Shown piece by piece: positions 25,893-35,290 of a DNA stretch of 64,000 bases (positions are counted from its first letter, which is position 1; the number at the start of each line of letters is the position of its first letter). A program made the position numbers and the translations under genes. The stretch covers positions 89,650 through 153,649 of the forward strand of contig NZ_JAGTXB010000023.1 in the NCBI RefSeq assembly GCF_018224885.1, read 5' to 3'. This stretch comes from Chitinophaga hostae. GTDB taxonomy: Bacteria; Bacteroidota; Bacteroidia; Chitinophagales; Chitinophagaceae. Below the pieces are notes generated by a model. That model was given only the letters and a program-made list of their open reading frames with translations. It made no database searches and had not been told where the DNA came from.

Positions 25893-26549
25893 ATGATCGG
25901 ATTCAATTTTACCAGTACCATGACAGATACCCTAAATATCATTCCTGAGGTAGTTATTTTAGATAGTTTAACGAAAGGGTTGGCGTATATACGCGATAAT
26001 TTTCACGCCAATGCGGAAGCGGACACTTATCTTTTTAAATTACTGAACGGTATGCAGATTGGCAGTTATAATTTTTATGAACAGGCCAAGCTGTTGTTTG
26101 TAAATAATGAAGATAACCCCCGGCGGCTGGCCCTGGATTTCGAGTTTAAATTCGGCGAAATAAAAGCACCGTCGATTGTGGTTCCAGCCACTACGGAGAT
26201 GCCAACGGCCGGTGGTGAGTGGCTCTCTATGGGACAAGGGTTTTTGTACCCGCAGGATTTCGGTATGCAGGGTCCGCTGCCAACCATCTATACCCGGAGG
26301 AAAAAGGCCATGGTAACGCTGGGGATTTTGACCGATGACGGAAATGAACTATTGATGCTATATCATCTGCTCAGTGGTGTTTTATTATCCATGCAACTGC
26401 ATTTGAGTTTAAAAGGGCTGGAACAGTTGACCGTCGGCGCCGAAGAAAGTAAATACTTTAAAGAAAAAAGCTCCCTGTTAAACAAGGCATTACTGCTTAG
26501 TTTTGAATATAATTTCAGCAGTGTGGCCGTACCGGCAGATAATGAGTAG
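25893..26549 (+). CDS. Protein in tail-terminator/completion position
   Basis: 218 residues from ATG 25893; an internal ATG at 25920 (MTDTLNIIPEVVILDSLTKG) is also possible. Beta-rich with two helices (SLTKGLAYIRDNFHANAEAD, ELLMLYHLLSGVLLSMQLHL). In contractile phages the gene before the sheath usually encodes the tail terminator or a neck protein that stops tube and sheath growth; the size suits gp3/gpU-like terminators. I do not see a family signature, so the role rests on gene order. In a headless particle it would cap the distal end. Confidence 0.5.
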   Translation: MIGFNFTSTMTDTLNIIPEVVILDSLTKGLAYIRDNFHANAEADTYLFKLLNGMQIGSYNFYEQAKLLFVNNEDNPRRLALDFEFKFGEIKAPSIVVPATTEMPTAGGEWLSMGQGFLYPQDFGMQGPLPTIYTRRKKAMVTLGILTDDGNELLMLYHLLSGVLLSMQLHLSLKGLEQLTVGAEESKYFKEKSSLLNKALLLSFEYNFSSVAVPADNE

Positions 26550-26699
26550 TAATGCTCCCTTGTCAGGCGCCGGTAAACTATAGAATGGCTATCGCTAAGT
26601 AACCCCCTGTGAATATACCTGGTATTTAATTTCAGTTTAGAAAGATCGCTTCATACATCTTATTGTAAAGATTGCTATCATTATTGATTAGTATTTTTA

Positions 26700-28337
26700 A
26701 TGGCAACAAAAATTAATATTAATGGAAAGCTTACGTCACTGCCCGGCGTATACGCAATTACCAAATCTGGCATTGTAAATCCTCCTACCAATTTGTCTTA
26801 TGGCAACATCGTTATCATTGATGACGGTATTGGTGCGGGATATGGCGCTGGCGCCGGCTCATTAGGCACTGCAAAACAGGGCGCGGACAGTATCTATGAA
26901 TTCAACTCACTGCAGCAGCTGAGGGATTTCGTAAAAGGCGGTGAGCTGTGGAACCTGGCTTTGCCTTTATTTAAGCCTGCCCGGTCCGGAGCAGAACCTA
27001 TCAGCGGCGTAAGCAAAGTGTTTTTGATTCATGCAAGGGCATCTGCACCTGCCACGATCCTGCTGGAACTGAAGAATGGTACACTGGAACTGCAAACAGT
27101 CGACGAAGGGCTGAATGCCAATGGTGTGAAATCTGGCAGTAAACTGGCCAGTGGTTATGCAGCCAGGCTTTCCAAAGGTATCCTCGATAAGGACAAGTAC
27201 GTATTGTCTTTTTATCATGGCTCCTATAAAGGAATGGATACTTTAAACAATGTGCCGTTTGATGGTATCGCCCTGGCAGATACAAAATCAGCCGTGGTAG
27301 TATCTTCCCCGGAAGTGGCCACAATACAGGAACTCGCTGCGTGGATGGCATCCAATCCGTCTTTTAAAGCAGGTTTTGTATTGAAAAGTTCGAGCACTAC
27401 CACCACCGGTGCACTTGCAGCAGACGATCTGACCAAGTATCCTGATTTTGTACTGGCCGCCGGCGCTACAGAAAGCTATACGCCGGAAGCATTCGATGCA
27501 GCGCTGCAAACCATCAACAGCCTGGACTTTACCTTCCTGTTCAGCACGCAGTATGCGGATAATATCAAACATCCGAACAACGTTAAATTACTGGACTTCC
27601 TGACCAGTGGTGACTCTAAGTTTGAACGCTTCATGGTAGCAGCAGCCCAGGCCGACAAAGCAGGTTTTAATACCGGTGAAAATGCAAGTATTGCCGCAGC
27701 GCATTATTATAACTCCGATAAGGTAATACTGGTGCATGGCGCAGCCAAACTCACCACGCCTACCGGGTTTAAGCTGGTAAGCCAGCTGTATAAGGCCGCG
27801 GCGGTATTGGGCCGTATCGCAGGACTTTCCCCGCAAACGCCAGCCACCTTCAAGCGTATTGCTATCAACGGTGAAATACATAAACTGGATGACGCGGAAC
27901 TGGAACTGGCTAATATGAGCGGTTTGCTGGTTACCCACTACGATTACGAACTGGATGATTATGTAATTCTGCAGGGTGTAAATACGTTGCAACGTAATGA
28001 TTACCTGGTGAACGAAGATGGTAGCTCTCCCAGCATCGCAGTAAAGCGTATTACCGCACAACTGAATAAGGAAATCGTGGTAAACGCCAAGCGTAAGTTC
28101 TTTGGTAAAGACAACGCAGGGCCTAACCGTAACACCGTTACCGAAGCAGACCTGAAAGCATGGCTGGAAGGTTTCCTTCAGAGCAAAACAGCTACTGCGC
28201 TGACAGATAACCTGATCATTCGTTTTGGAAGCGTAAGCGCTACTGTTAGTGGTGATAACTACTATGTGCAGTATGAGTTTGTTCCCAACTTCGAAGTCAA
28301 TAAAATAGTGGTAACCGGTGTTATCCTGGAAGCCTAA
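26700..28337 (+). CDS. Contractile tail sheath protein
   Basis: 545 residues with the features of phage and injection-system sheaths: N-terminal SLPGVYAITKSG entry, repeated Gly/Ala-rich surface region, a central DLTKYPDFVLAAGATESYTP and LDFLTSGDSKFERF segment, SIAAAHYYNSDKVILVHGAA, and the conserved C-terminal sheath domain with a late TADLKAWLEG-like helix (TVTEADLKAWLEGFLQSKTA) and a beta handshake strand (NYYVQYEFVPNFEVNKIVVT). It forms the outer contractile cylinder that drives the tube. Only one sheath gene is present, as in phages and R-type tailocins, unlike the three paralogues of the Afp/PVC systems. Confidence 0.9.
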   Translation: MATKININGKLTSLPGVYAITKSGIVNPPTNLSYGNIVIIDDGIGAGYGAGAGSLGTAKQGADSIYEFNSLQQLRDFVKGGELWNLALPLFKPARSGAEPISGVSKVFLIHARASAPATILLELKNGTLELQTVDEGLNANGVKSGSKLASGYAARLSKGILDKDKYVLSFYHGSYKGMDTLNNVPFDGIALADTKSAVVVSSPEVATIQELAAWMASNPSFKAGFVLKSSSTTTTGALAADDLTKYPDFVLAAGATESYTPEAFDAALQTINSLDFTFLFSTQYADNIKHPNNVKLLDFLTSGDSKFERFMVAAAQADKAGFNTGENASIAAAHYYNSDKVILVHGAAKLTTPTGFKLVSQLYKAAAVLGRIAGLSPQTPATFKRIAINGEIHKLDDAELELANMSGLLVTHYDYELDDYVILQGVNTLQRNDYLVNEDGSSPSIAVKRITAQLNKEIVVNAKRKFFGKDNAGPNRNTVTEADLKAWLEGFLQSKTATALTDNLIIRFGSVSATVSGDNYYVQYEFVPNFEVNKIVVTGVILEA

Positions 28338-28388
28338 ACAACATTGTTCCCCGATCGAAGATTGTGATTTTGCATATACATTTTATTA

Positions 28389-28889
28389 ATGGCAGAAAAG
28401 GTTTTTACTGGAGCTATTGCTTTAATTAAAAGCGAAGGAGAGGTAATCGGTTTAATGCGTAACATTACCTGTACCGAAAATATCAAGAGATTACCCGTAC
28501 GTGGTATCGGAACTATCCTGGCATCTGAACAGGCGGTAACGGAATGGGAAGGAACGCTGACCTGTGAGTTCATGGAAGTAAGATTTGACAAAACGGGCAT
28601 TAAGAATGCCATCAGAAGAGCATTCCCCAACATCGGATCCCAGGTCCTGAATGACGGTTCCTCTTTTGAAGATCAACTGGTGCTGGATGCCGACGGCGTA
28701 CAACTGGATATTTTTAAAAAGATCACCGATGTAGTAGATGCACAGGGTATCATCAAACCTAAGCTGGTACCTTACGCCAGCGTTAAAAACTGTTTGATTG
28801 AATCAGATAGTTTCACTATCGCCGAAAGCGCCATCGTTGGTCATAACCAGTCTTTCAAATACTTAACCCCTATTACCTATATCCAATAA
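28389..28889 (+). CDS. Tail tube protein
   Basis: 166 residues, all-beta with one helix, the right size and place for the tube subunit that stacks inside the sheath. Segments AEKVFTGAIALIKSEGEVIG, LMRNITCTENIKRLPVRGIG and EWEGTLTCEFMEVRFDKTGI resemble phage tube (gp19/Hcp-fold) proteins, with the conserved long loop and a closing strand ITYIQ. It starts about 50 bases after the sheath stop. Only one tube gene is seen, whereas eCIS such as Afp carry two or more. Confidence 0.8.
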   Translation: MAEKVFTGAIALIKSEGEVIGLMRNITCTENIKRLPVRGIGTILASEQAVTEWEGTLTCEFMEVRFDKTGIKNAIRRAFPNIGSQVLNDGSSFEDQLVLDADGVQLDIFKKITDVVDAQGIIKPKLVPYASVKNCLIESDSFTIAESAIVGHNQSFKYLTPITYIQ

Positions 28890-28941
28890 CCCGCACACTG
28901 TGCAGGCAATAACGATTGATTTATAATTTCAAGTTTTCAGC

Positions 28942-29319
28942 ATGAACGAAATAAAGAACGAGCAAAGAATGCCACAGAAATCTGTTACCGTTAAAATAGG
29001 GAATAATGATTATACTATTTCCTATCCGAACACCGGTCAAATGATTGACATTGATATTTTAAAATCTCAATTTTCAAGCGGTAATTATGAGAAGCTGAAG
29101 TATAGCTATGACAGCGGTTTTGTAAGAAGTGCCGTCACCATTGATGCAGTAGCCATTTTTAATGTGATGCTGCCCCAGCTCAGGGATGACCTGACGGTGA
29201 AATCACTGTTTGCACTGGATCGTGAAAAGATGGATGTTATCCTCAACGAATATGTAGCGAAAGTGGTTCCCTGGATGGAAGAATGGGAAAGCATTTTAAA
29301 GAAACCGCTTGATAAGTAA
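28942..29319 (+). CDS. Protein in tail-assembly-chaperone position (first)
   Basis: 125 residues between tube and tape measure, the place where phages encode chaperones of the tape measure. The first half is beta (SVTVKIGNNDYTISYPNTGQ) and the second helical and acidic (MDVILNEYVAKVVPWMEEWE), similar in shape to gpG/gp13-like chaperones. No family signature is certain. A heptamer T-TTA-AAG occurs near the 3' end, but slipping there leads to an immediate stop and not into the next gene, so a gpG-GT style frameshift is not supported. Confidence 0.55.
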   Translation: MNEIKNEQRMPQKSVTVKIGNNDYTISYPNTGQMIDIDILKSQFSSGNYEKLKYSYDSGFVRSAVTIDAVAIFNVMLPQLRDDLTVKSLFALDREKMDVILNEYVAKVVPWMEEWESILKKPLDK

Positions 29320-29325
29320 TTATAA

Positions 29326-29646
29326 ATGGCACATCCTTTCTCGGATAACTTGAGATCATATATCATAAGATGGAATAATCGTTATCCATTGGATAGATGG
29401 TATAGGCGTAAATATCAAATAGGATTTGGCACAGCTGCTCATTTAGAGCTGTGCCAAATCAATATCCTCCTGGAATATCTCGAGGAAGAAGCATTCAAAG
29501 CCGCCGAATTATTCCACTTTAATGAGAAGAAGAATGAAAAAGAATTGAACGACGGTATCTGGATCAGAGACAGAGTAGATCTCCCGGCAGAGGATAAACT
29601 ATTTGATCAGCTGTCCAATATCGATCTAAACACTATTCAGTATTAA
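29326..29646 (+). CDS. Protein in tail-assembly-chaperone position (second)
   Basis: 106 residues, helical and basic then acidic (SYIIRWNNRYPLDRWYRRKY, ILLEYLEEEAFKAAELFHFN, KKNEKELNDGIWIRDRVDLP). It starts six bases after the preceding stop and in the same reading frame, so the pair might once have been a single gene or be separated by stop codons only. Like its neighbour it is assigned to tape-measure chaperoning by position. It could also be a minor structural protein. Confidence 0.5.
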   Translation: MAHPFSDNLRSYIIRWNNRYPLDRWYRRKYQIGFGTAAHLELCQINILLEYLEEEAFKAAELFHFNEKKNEKELNDGIWIRDRVDLPAEDKLFDQLSNIDLNTIQY

Positions 29647-29650
29647 TCTT

Positions 29651-31627
29651 ATGGCTGGAAATATTAATGTTCAGGCCCCGGGTGGCAGTGGAGCAACTGA
29701 CCTGGCAAGTTATATAGAGAAGTTACGTCAGGCTGCCAACGACACCAACAAGAAAATGTTGGAAGACGCGAAAGCTCAAACGGATGTAGCAAAGGAACAA
29801 ATAAAGCTGGTAAATGAACAGATAGAAGTGCTGACCCGTAAAAATGCCCTGGAGGCAAGGGCGGCGCAGCATCTGAACGAAGAACGGCGCAATGATAAAC
29901 TGGCAGCTGTTGACAAACGGCAGCAACGGATGGTGGAAAGCATCGAGGCAGGACGCGCTTCCGGTAAATACACCAATAAGGAAGCAGATGCAAAAATAAA
30001 AATGGCGGGCACCAATGCCGACAAGTCCAGGCAGAAGATTGAAAAACAGGCGGTAGAACAGAGCAAGCAGATAAGTTCCGGTGCTGCGGAAAATGATATG
30101 CTGGTGCGCATCATGCGGGAGAACATGGAGGCGGTTAGAAACGCATCCGAACAGCAGATTGCCCAGATGGCCAGGGGGGATGATTCAATTGTACAGGCGC
30201 TCGACGATAAACAGGCAGAACTCAATCAGCTCTCCAACAGGGCTGCCACTGAACAAAACAATGAAGGCAAATTTGAAAAGCGATATGCCTTTTTTAAGGA
30301 ACATGTTTTTGACCAGGTAACTAAAGGGGTATCTACACTCACCAACAGCGAAAACGGCTATGATACTATCAAGGATGGTTATGAAACAGGCGGAAAAGTA
30401 GTTGGTGGCGCACTTGGTGCAGTAGCCGGGTACTTTATGGGCGACATCAAAGGAGGAGCGGAAATTGGCGCTGAAATAGGCGGTGGCATTATGGGTGCTG
30501 TTGGCGAAATGAAACAGAAACAAGCCATTTACCAACAGGATCTGCTCGCGGAAACAAATAAATTTTCCGCGCTCGGAGGCAATAGCGAAGCCGTAGTAGT
30601 GCCCGATCTGTCTAAAGTAGGAATAGATCGTATTGGTGCGGCGCAGCTGATGACAGAAGTCGCCAAGCACACCGGCACGGTGGCCAATGCGGGCAAGAAT
30701 GCCGCCGACATGGTATATGCCAATAAGGCCTACGGCGTAGAAAATGAAAACTATTATAAGCTGCTGGATATACAGGGCAGCAACCCGGAAAATAAACAGA
30801 ACGCGGCAGCCCTTCTTGGGGGTATCATGGCCAGGGGGGTAGACAGTGGCATTTTTAAGAAAAATGATTATGCAGGGTTAAACGATTTCCTGGGGAAATT
30901 TTCTACGTTGCAGCAATCCTTCCTGCAGGCGCAAACCAATGTATCCACCGGTGTTACGATGGATATTATGAGTCGGTTTAACAGCGTTGGGGGCGAATTT
31001 GCGGTGGGCGACTCCCGCAGTATGGGCAATATTGCTGCGGTACAGGATGGGCTTACCCACCCCGGATCCGATAGCATGAAAGCGCTCTCGTTTTTAACGC
31101 TGCGTAAACTGAATCCCGGCGCCGGCATGTTCGATATCATGGAAATGCAGGAACAGGGGCTGTCTGGCGAACACGGTATGGAGTATCTTCAAAAGATGCT
31201 GCAGTATTCACACAACGCCAGCGGCAGCGCCGATTATAACAAAATGGTGCTGAAGAATATGTTCCCCAACCTGTCGGCCAGTGCTGTTCGTAACCTGTAC
31301 GATAAATACGACGGATCAAAGCCTATTAAACGGGAAGACTACCTGGAAGCTACTTCGCTTGAAGTAAACGCTCCCAAAGAGGCTGCGGAAGCCAACACCA
31401 CCACCAAGGAGCGTAATGCAGCGGAAGCAAAAGACGCATTGCTGAAATCCACCGCGGAAGCAATGGAGAAGATGGGAGAGTTATCGGCCAACGCCATAAA
31501 AGAAACATTGAGTGGCGCTACAATAGAATTGAAGGATGGAGTGCTGACCGTTCCGGCACGAGGCGGTGGATCAATTGCGAAAGGATCCGGCGCCACTACT
31601 CCGGAAGCCTATAAAAACAAACAGTAA
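29651..31627 (+). CDS. Tail tape measure protein
   Basis: 658 residues. The first 220 are almost purely helical, charged coiled coil (KMLEDAKAQTDVAKEQIKLV, NEQIEVLTRKNALEARAAQH). A Gly/Ala-rich membrane-active stretch at about 245-285 (KVVGGALGAVAGYFMGDIKG, GAEIGAEIGGGIMGAVGE) is typical of tape measures, and more helices follow. These proteins fill the tube lumen, set its length and leave the tube on firing. Taking 0.15 nm per helical residue, the upper bound for tail length is near 100 nm; the real value should be less. No lytic domain is present in it; that role has moved to the hub. Confidence 0.8.
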   Translation: MAGNINVQAPGGSGATDLASYIEKLRQAANDTNKKMLEDAKAQTDVAKEQIKLVNEQIEVLTRKNALEARAAQHLNEERRNDKLAAVDKRQQRMVESIEAGRASGKYTNKEADAKIKMAGTNADKSRQKIEKQAVEQSKQISSGAAENDMLVRIMRENMEAVRNASEQQIAQMARGDDSIVQALDDKQAELNQLSNRAATEQNNEGKFEKRYAFFKEHVFDQVTKGVSTLTNSENGYDTIKDGYETGGKVVGGALGAVAGYFMGDIKGGAEIGAEIGGGIMGAVGEMKQKQAIYQQDLLAETNKFSALGGNSEAVVVPDLSKVGIDRIGAAQLMTEVAKHTGTVANAGKNAADMVYANKAYGVENENYYKLLDIQGSNPENKQNAAALLGGIMARGVDSGIFKKNDYAGLNDFLGKFSTLQQSFLQAQTNVSTGVTMDIMSRFNSVGGEFAVGDSRSMGNIAAVQDGLTHPGSDSMKALSFLTLRKLNPGAGMFDIMEMQEQGLSGEHGMEYLQKMLQYSHNASGSADYNKMVLKNMFPNLSASAVRNLYDKYDGSKPIKREDYLEATSLEVNAPKEAAEANTTTKERNAAEAKDALLKSTAEAMEKMGELSANAIKETLSGATIELKDGVLTVPARGGGSIAKGSGATTPEAYKNKQ

Positions 31628-31688
31628 AGCAGACCGGTAAATTCTCATGGAAAACTAACGGATAGTTGTTTTACCCCAAAAAAAACAA

Positions 31689-34600
31689 ATGGATAATCAA
31701 ATAATATACCTGGTTACACACACTAATCCGGAGCTGAAAACAGTGGGTGAGTTTGTAAACGAATCTTCTTCTCCCGCCTTTGCATACGTCAATAATATTG
31801 ATGCATTCCTGGCCATAAAGGATAGAAATGGTGTCACCAATAGAGAGGCTATCCTGAGAAAACATGTAATCACCAGTGTAAGGGCGGCCAATGAAAAGAA
31901 AGCAGGCAAAGATATTTCGCTGGTGGTGGGTACCAAACTGGCCGTGGAAGCGGATAAAATAAACCGCTGTACCTTGCTGACGGAAGGGATAGAAGTAGTC
32001 AGCAACGATATCACTTTCTTTAAAGCGGATGAACTGGCCAAACTGGAAGACGATATCCGTTATCGTCCGGTAGATACCATTAAACCAATGGACGGCCAGG
32101 AAGCGCTGGGAGTGGCCCAGGTGCAGTACCCGGGTGTTACCGTGTGGATATGGGCCAAAGCATTGTCCGACCCGGGGGATACTTCAAAAAAAGGAAAGAT
32201 ATTCAACGTAACCCCCTATCTCACAAAGGCGGCTACCAATGTAACAAAGGAAGGTGGTGGACACTTCCAGCTTTCACTGGCGCCTGTCGTTTGCACGCTG
32301 GAACATTCAAAATGGGTGCTGAAAGAAAACGAGGTGATACAGTATGTGGATAACGACTCGCTGGAACCGAAACAGTTTTTTAGTTTCAGCAATCTATACA
32401 ACGACATATACAAGGAAGACGATACCAACCATCAGCGCAACGCTTTCTTTTTTAATAATGTGATCAGTTCAAACGACCTGGTATTTATCCGCTTTGAAAC
32501 GCTGGAAATGGAAAAGGATCAACGCAGTGAAGACACTGTCAGTGATTTCATAGACCCCTCCGGCTTGCCTGGCCGCATTTACGATATGATAGGACTGGTG
32601 GATAAAGTGAACATCCATATCAGCCCTGCGAATACAGATGTAAGTATAGATATCACCGGCCGCGACCTGTCCAAACTATTTTATGAAGATGGTTGTTATT
32701 TTTTTCCGATGGAATTTACCAAGGGAAAGCTGGCGCAGCCCGGATCTGCCTCGAATGACGATCCGCTGATGAAAAGGGTATCGAATGAAACAGGGCTGGC
32801 TTACCTCGGGCTCTATTTTGCCCAGCCACTCAATAAAATATTTCAGTTCATCATACAACAACTGGCCAATGTCAGCATCGTCCCTGATGAGCTGTTCAGC
32901 AGCTACGGCGACAGAAGAAATTCGCGTTTAAACCTGCTGCCGGAAAATGTAAAAAATAACGCGGATCTCAGTCAGCGACTGGAAGGCATAGAAAAAGAAG
33001 TAAAAGATATTATTAAAGACATACGCCGCCAAAGCGGCAAAAAACTGGAGAAAGCGGAGGATGAAGAAGTAAAGGCCAAAGAGATATTTACGGAGTTAAA
33101 ACGTTTCCTCCAGTTTATCCGCGATCAAAAAACGAGAAAGGTCTCCAATAATGCTACCACCGGATGGAAGAAACAGGCATATCCTTATCCGGGGGCTGCT
33201 ACGGAAGATGTAGCAGAAGACATGCTGACCAGGTATATGGTGGACAATATGTACGGATTCAGGTATGAACGACCCACCTTCACGTCGTATTATACCGACA
33301 AATGGATTCCGCTGATCGACCGTTATCTCGACGAGTTGTCCGGCAGCTCCAAATATAAACCGGAGTATACGGAAGGAACAGCCAAAGGGATCTGGCAAAT
33401 AGTGAAGCTGCTGGTAGATGAAGAGGTAAGTGGCCGTCGGCTGATCGACAGTTCTATTTCCAATGCTTCCGGTAGCCTGATCAACCTGTTTAAAAAGGTT
33501 TGCCAGCAGCCGTTTGTGGAATACCATATGGATACCTATGAAGACATGTTCTTCATTATGCTGCGTAAGGCGCCGTTCGACAGGAGATCCGTTTTAAGCG
33601 CATTGAAGGGCGAGGTAAGAACAGATAACAAAGCAGAAACAAGACGCCCAACCATCGTTAACATCCAGGCGCCGGACGTATTGAATGAAAGCCTGGAATT
33701 TTCTGATACACAGGCGATTTCCTGGTACCAGCTGATTCCAAAGGCTACCATATTCGGACAAACGGATCAGCTGAGCACCGCCATGCTGCCTGCGTTGTAT
33801 TTCCAGGAGTACGCAGCGCTGTTTGGTTCCAAAACCATGCAGCTCACGCATAATTATATGCCCAGCACGGCGCTGAACCCCACCACCAGCCAGGAGCTAA
33901 ACATCGTGCAGAAACAAACAGTGCTGGACCTGAAGTTTATGATCGAGTCTACCGCTTATTTGCCATTTACGAGAAGCGGCACTATCGTCATTAACCGCGA
34001 CCGACGTGTGAAGGTGGGGAATTTCATCCGGTATAAACCAACAGGGGAAATATTTTATGTAGACGCGGTACAACACAATTATGCCATCGCGGAAAATACT
34101 ATCGACGCTTATACTACTATCCAGGTGAGTCGGGGTATGGTGGAACAGCTTATTTACGGCGTGCCTGTTGAAAATACCGCCGGCGCTGATACCTCCGGTA
34201 CCATTGCTTCTTATTTTAATATTATAGAAACGATATCGGAGGCCCAGTACAATGACCTGGAAAAGGAAGCCGCCAAAAAGGCTGCGATGAATAAACCAGT
34301 TACGCCGGCGCCTGCACCGGCCCCAAAAGCAAAAGATGGTATTGATCTATCGAAGATCCAACCGGAACCGGCAAGAAGGGATCATACCTATGTGCGGCCC
34401 CCGGTGGTGCCTGAGCCCAAGGCGGCGGAAGCATCGTCTGCCGGTCCGGCAAAAACAGCTGCAACCCCTGCGGCTTCTGCTGCACCGCGGTCGAGCGACC
34501 AGGTGGGGCAGGTTCGCAAACAATCGCTGGATGCTAACAACGATATCAGCGCCAGTGCCATTGCGGGCTATACAGAGGCGATCTGGAATATTTTCAGCCG

Positions 34601-35267
34601 GTTTATAAAGGCAATTAACCAGCAGGGGTATTGGGTGCATGTAGGTCCCAATGGAGGATATCGCACCGCGGCACAACAGGCGCAAATGAAAAAGAACAAT
34701 GGTAATAATGCAAAGGTGGGTAAAAGCCGTCATCAGCAGGGAACGGCCATTGACCTGAATATCAGGAGCAAAACCGGAGGTGGATACATTCTTAAAAATG
34801 ATCCTGCGGAAAAATGGATAGCAACAGGCGTACCGCGGATCGCCAGGACCATGGGCATCCAATGGGCAGGTGGCGCCAAAGACGGATCAGATGATGGTAC
34901 GTTTGGTAACTATAGAGACCGTGTACATTTCCAGTTAACGGATACCGCGTTGAATAGTATGCCTGACGATCCCATCGCCAAACTGATAGCAGGTTCCGTA
35001 CCGGCGAACGAAATAGTCACACCCGCAGATACCACTGCTGCCGCAGGGATTAACAAGGAGCAGGTAAAGCCGCCCGATCAGGGCGTGGTGGACCTGGAAG
35101 AAGTTTTCAGTCACTTTAAAGTGAATAAAGCAGTGTTCAACTACTTCGTAAACAGGCTCCAGTTAAACCCGGCATTCCAGAAGGAGGCGCAAGCCATCTA
35201 TGCCAACAATGATATGAGTGAACCATTTTTTGTACCCAATATCATTGCGAAAAAAACGTCAAAATAA
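31689..35267 (+). CDS. Baseplate hub protein fused to an M15 peptidase domain
   Basis: 1192 residues. The large N-terminal part has hub-like beta domains (VTVWIWAKALSDPGDTSKKG, VDKVNIHISPANTDVSIDIT with GRDLSKLF, the gp27-type hub signature) and a late beta stretch (RRVKVGNFIRYKPTGEIFYV). A Pro/Ala linker follows at about 860-940, then an M15 peptidoglycan peptidase: SRHQQGTAIDLN with zinc ligands His1015 and Asp1022, and DRVHFQL with His1080. The hub forms the centre of the baseplate; the peptidase would open the target wall, cutting stem peptides as in phage T5 or VanY-like enzymes. This fusion takes the place of a separate tail lysin. A further helical C-terminal domain of about 80 residues is unassigned. 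Confidence 0.83.
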   Translation: MDNQIIYLVTHTNPELKTVGEFVNESSSPAFAYVNNIDAFLAIKDRNGVTNREAILRKHVITSVRAANEKKAGKDISLVVGTKLAVEADKINRCTLLTEGIEVVSNDITFFKADELAKLEDDIRYRPVDTIKPMDGQEALGVAQVQYPGVTVWIWAKALSDPGDTSKKGKIFNVTPYLTKAATNVTKEGGGHFQLSLAPVVCTLEHSKWVLKENEVIQYVDNDSLEPKQFFSFSNLYNDIYKEDDTNHQRNAFFFNNVISSNDLVFIRFETLEMEKDQRSEDTVSDFIDPSGLPGRIYDMIGLVDKVNIHISPANTDVSIDITGRDLSKLFYEDGCYFFPMEFTKGKLAQPGSASNDDPLMKRVSNETGLAYLGLYFAQPLNKIFQFIIQQLANVSIVPDELFSSYGDRRNSRLNLLPENVKNNADLSQRLEGIEKEVKDIIKDIRRQSGKKLEKAEDEEVKAKEIFTELKRFLQFIRDQKTRKVSNNATTGWKKQAYPYPGAATEDVAEDMLTRYMVDNMYGFRYERPTFTSYYTDKWIPLIDRYLDELSGSSKYKPEYTEGTAKGIWQIVKLLVDEEVSGRRLIDSSISNASGSLINLFKKVCQQPFVEYHMDTYEDMFFIMLRKAPFDRRSVLSALKGEVRTDNKAETRRPTIVNIQAPDVLNESLEFSDTQAISWYQLIPKATIFGQTDQLSTAMLPALYFQEYAALFGSKTMQLTHNYMPSTALNPTTSQELNIVQKQTVLDLKFMIESTAYLPFTRSGTIVINRDRRVKVGNFIRYKPTGEIFYVDAVQHNYAIAENTIDAYTTIQVSRGMVEQLIYGVPVENTAGADTSGTIASYFNIIETISEAQYNDLEKEAAKKAAMNKPVTPAPAPAPKAKDGIDLSKIQPEPARRDHTYVRPPVVPEPKAAEASSAGPAKTAATPAASAAPRSSDQVGQVRKQSLDANNDISASAIAGYTEAIWNIFSRFIKAINQQGYWVHVGPNGGYRTAAQQAQMKKNNGNNAKVGKSRHQQGTAIDLNIRSKTGGGYILKNDPAEKWIATGVPRIARTMGIQWAGGAKDGSDDGTFGNYRDRVHFQLTDTALNSMPDDPIAKLIAGSVPANEIVTPADTTAAAGINKEQVKPPDQGVVDLEEVFSHFKVNKAVFNYFVNRLQLNPAFQKEAQAIYANNDMSEPFFVPNIIAKKTSK

Positions 35268-35290
35268 TCGCATTACATTTTATAACTGAT

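Noticed and set aside
29290..29319. Slippery heptamer T-TTA-AAG near the end of the first chaperone-position gene, suggesting a programmed -1 frameshift.
   Set aside because: After slipping, the frame reaches TGA after three codons and does not enter the next ORF, which lies in the original frame; no fused product results.
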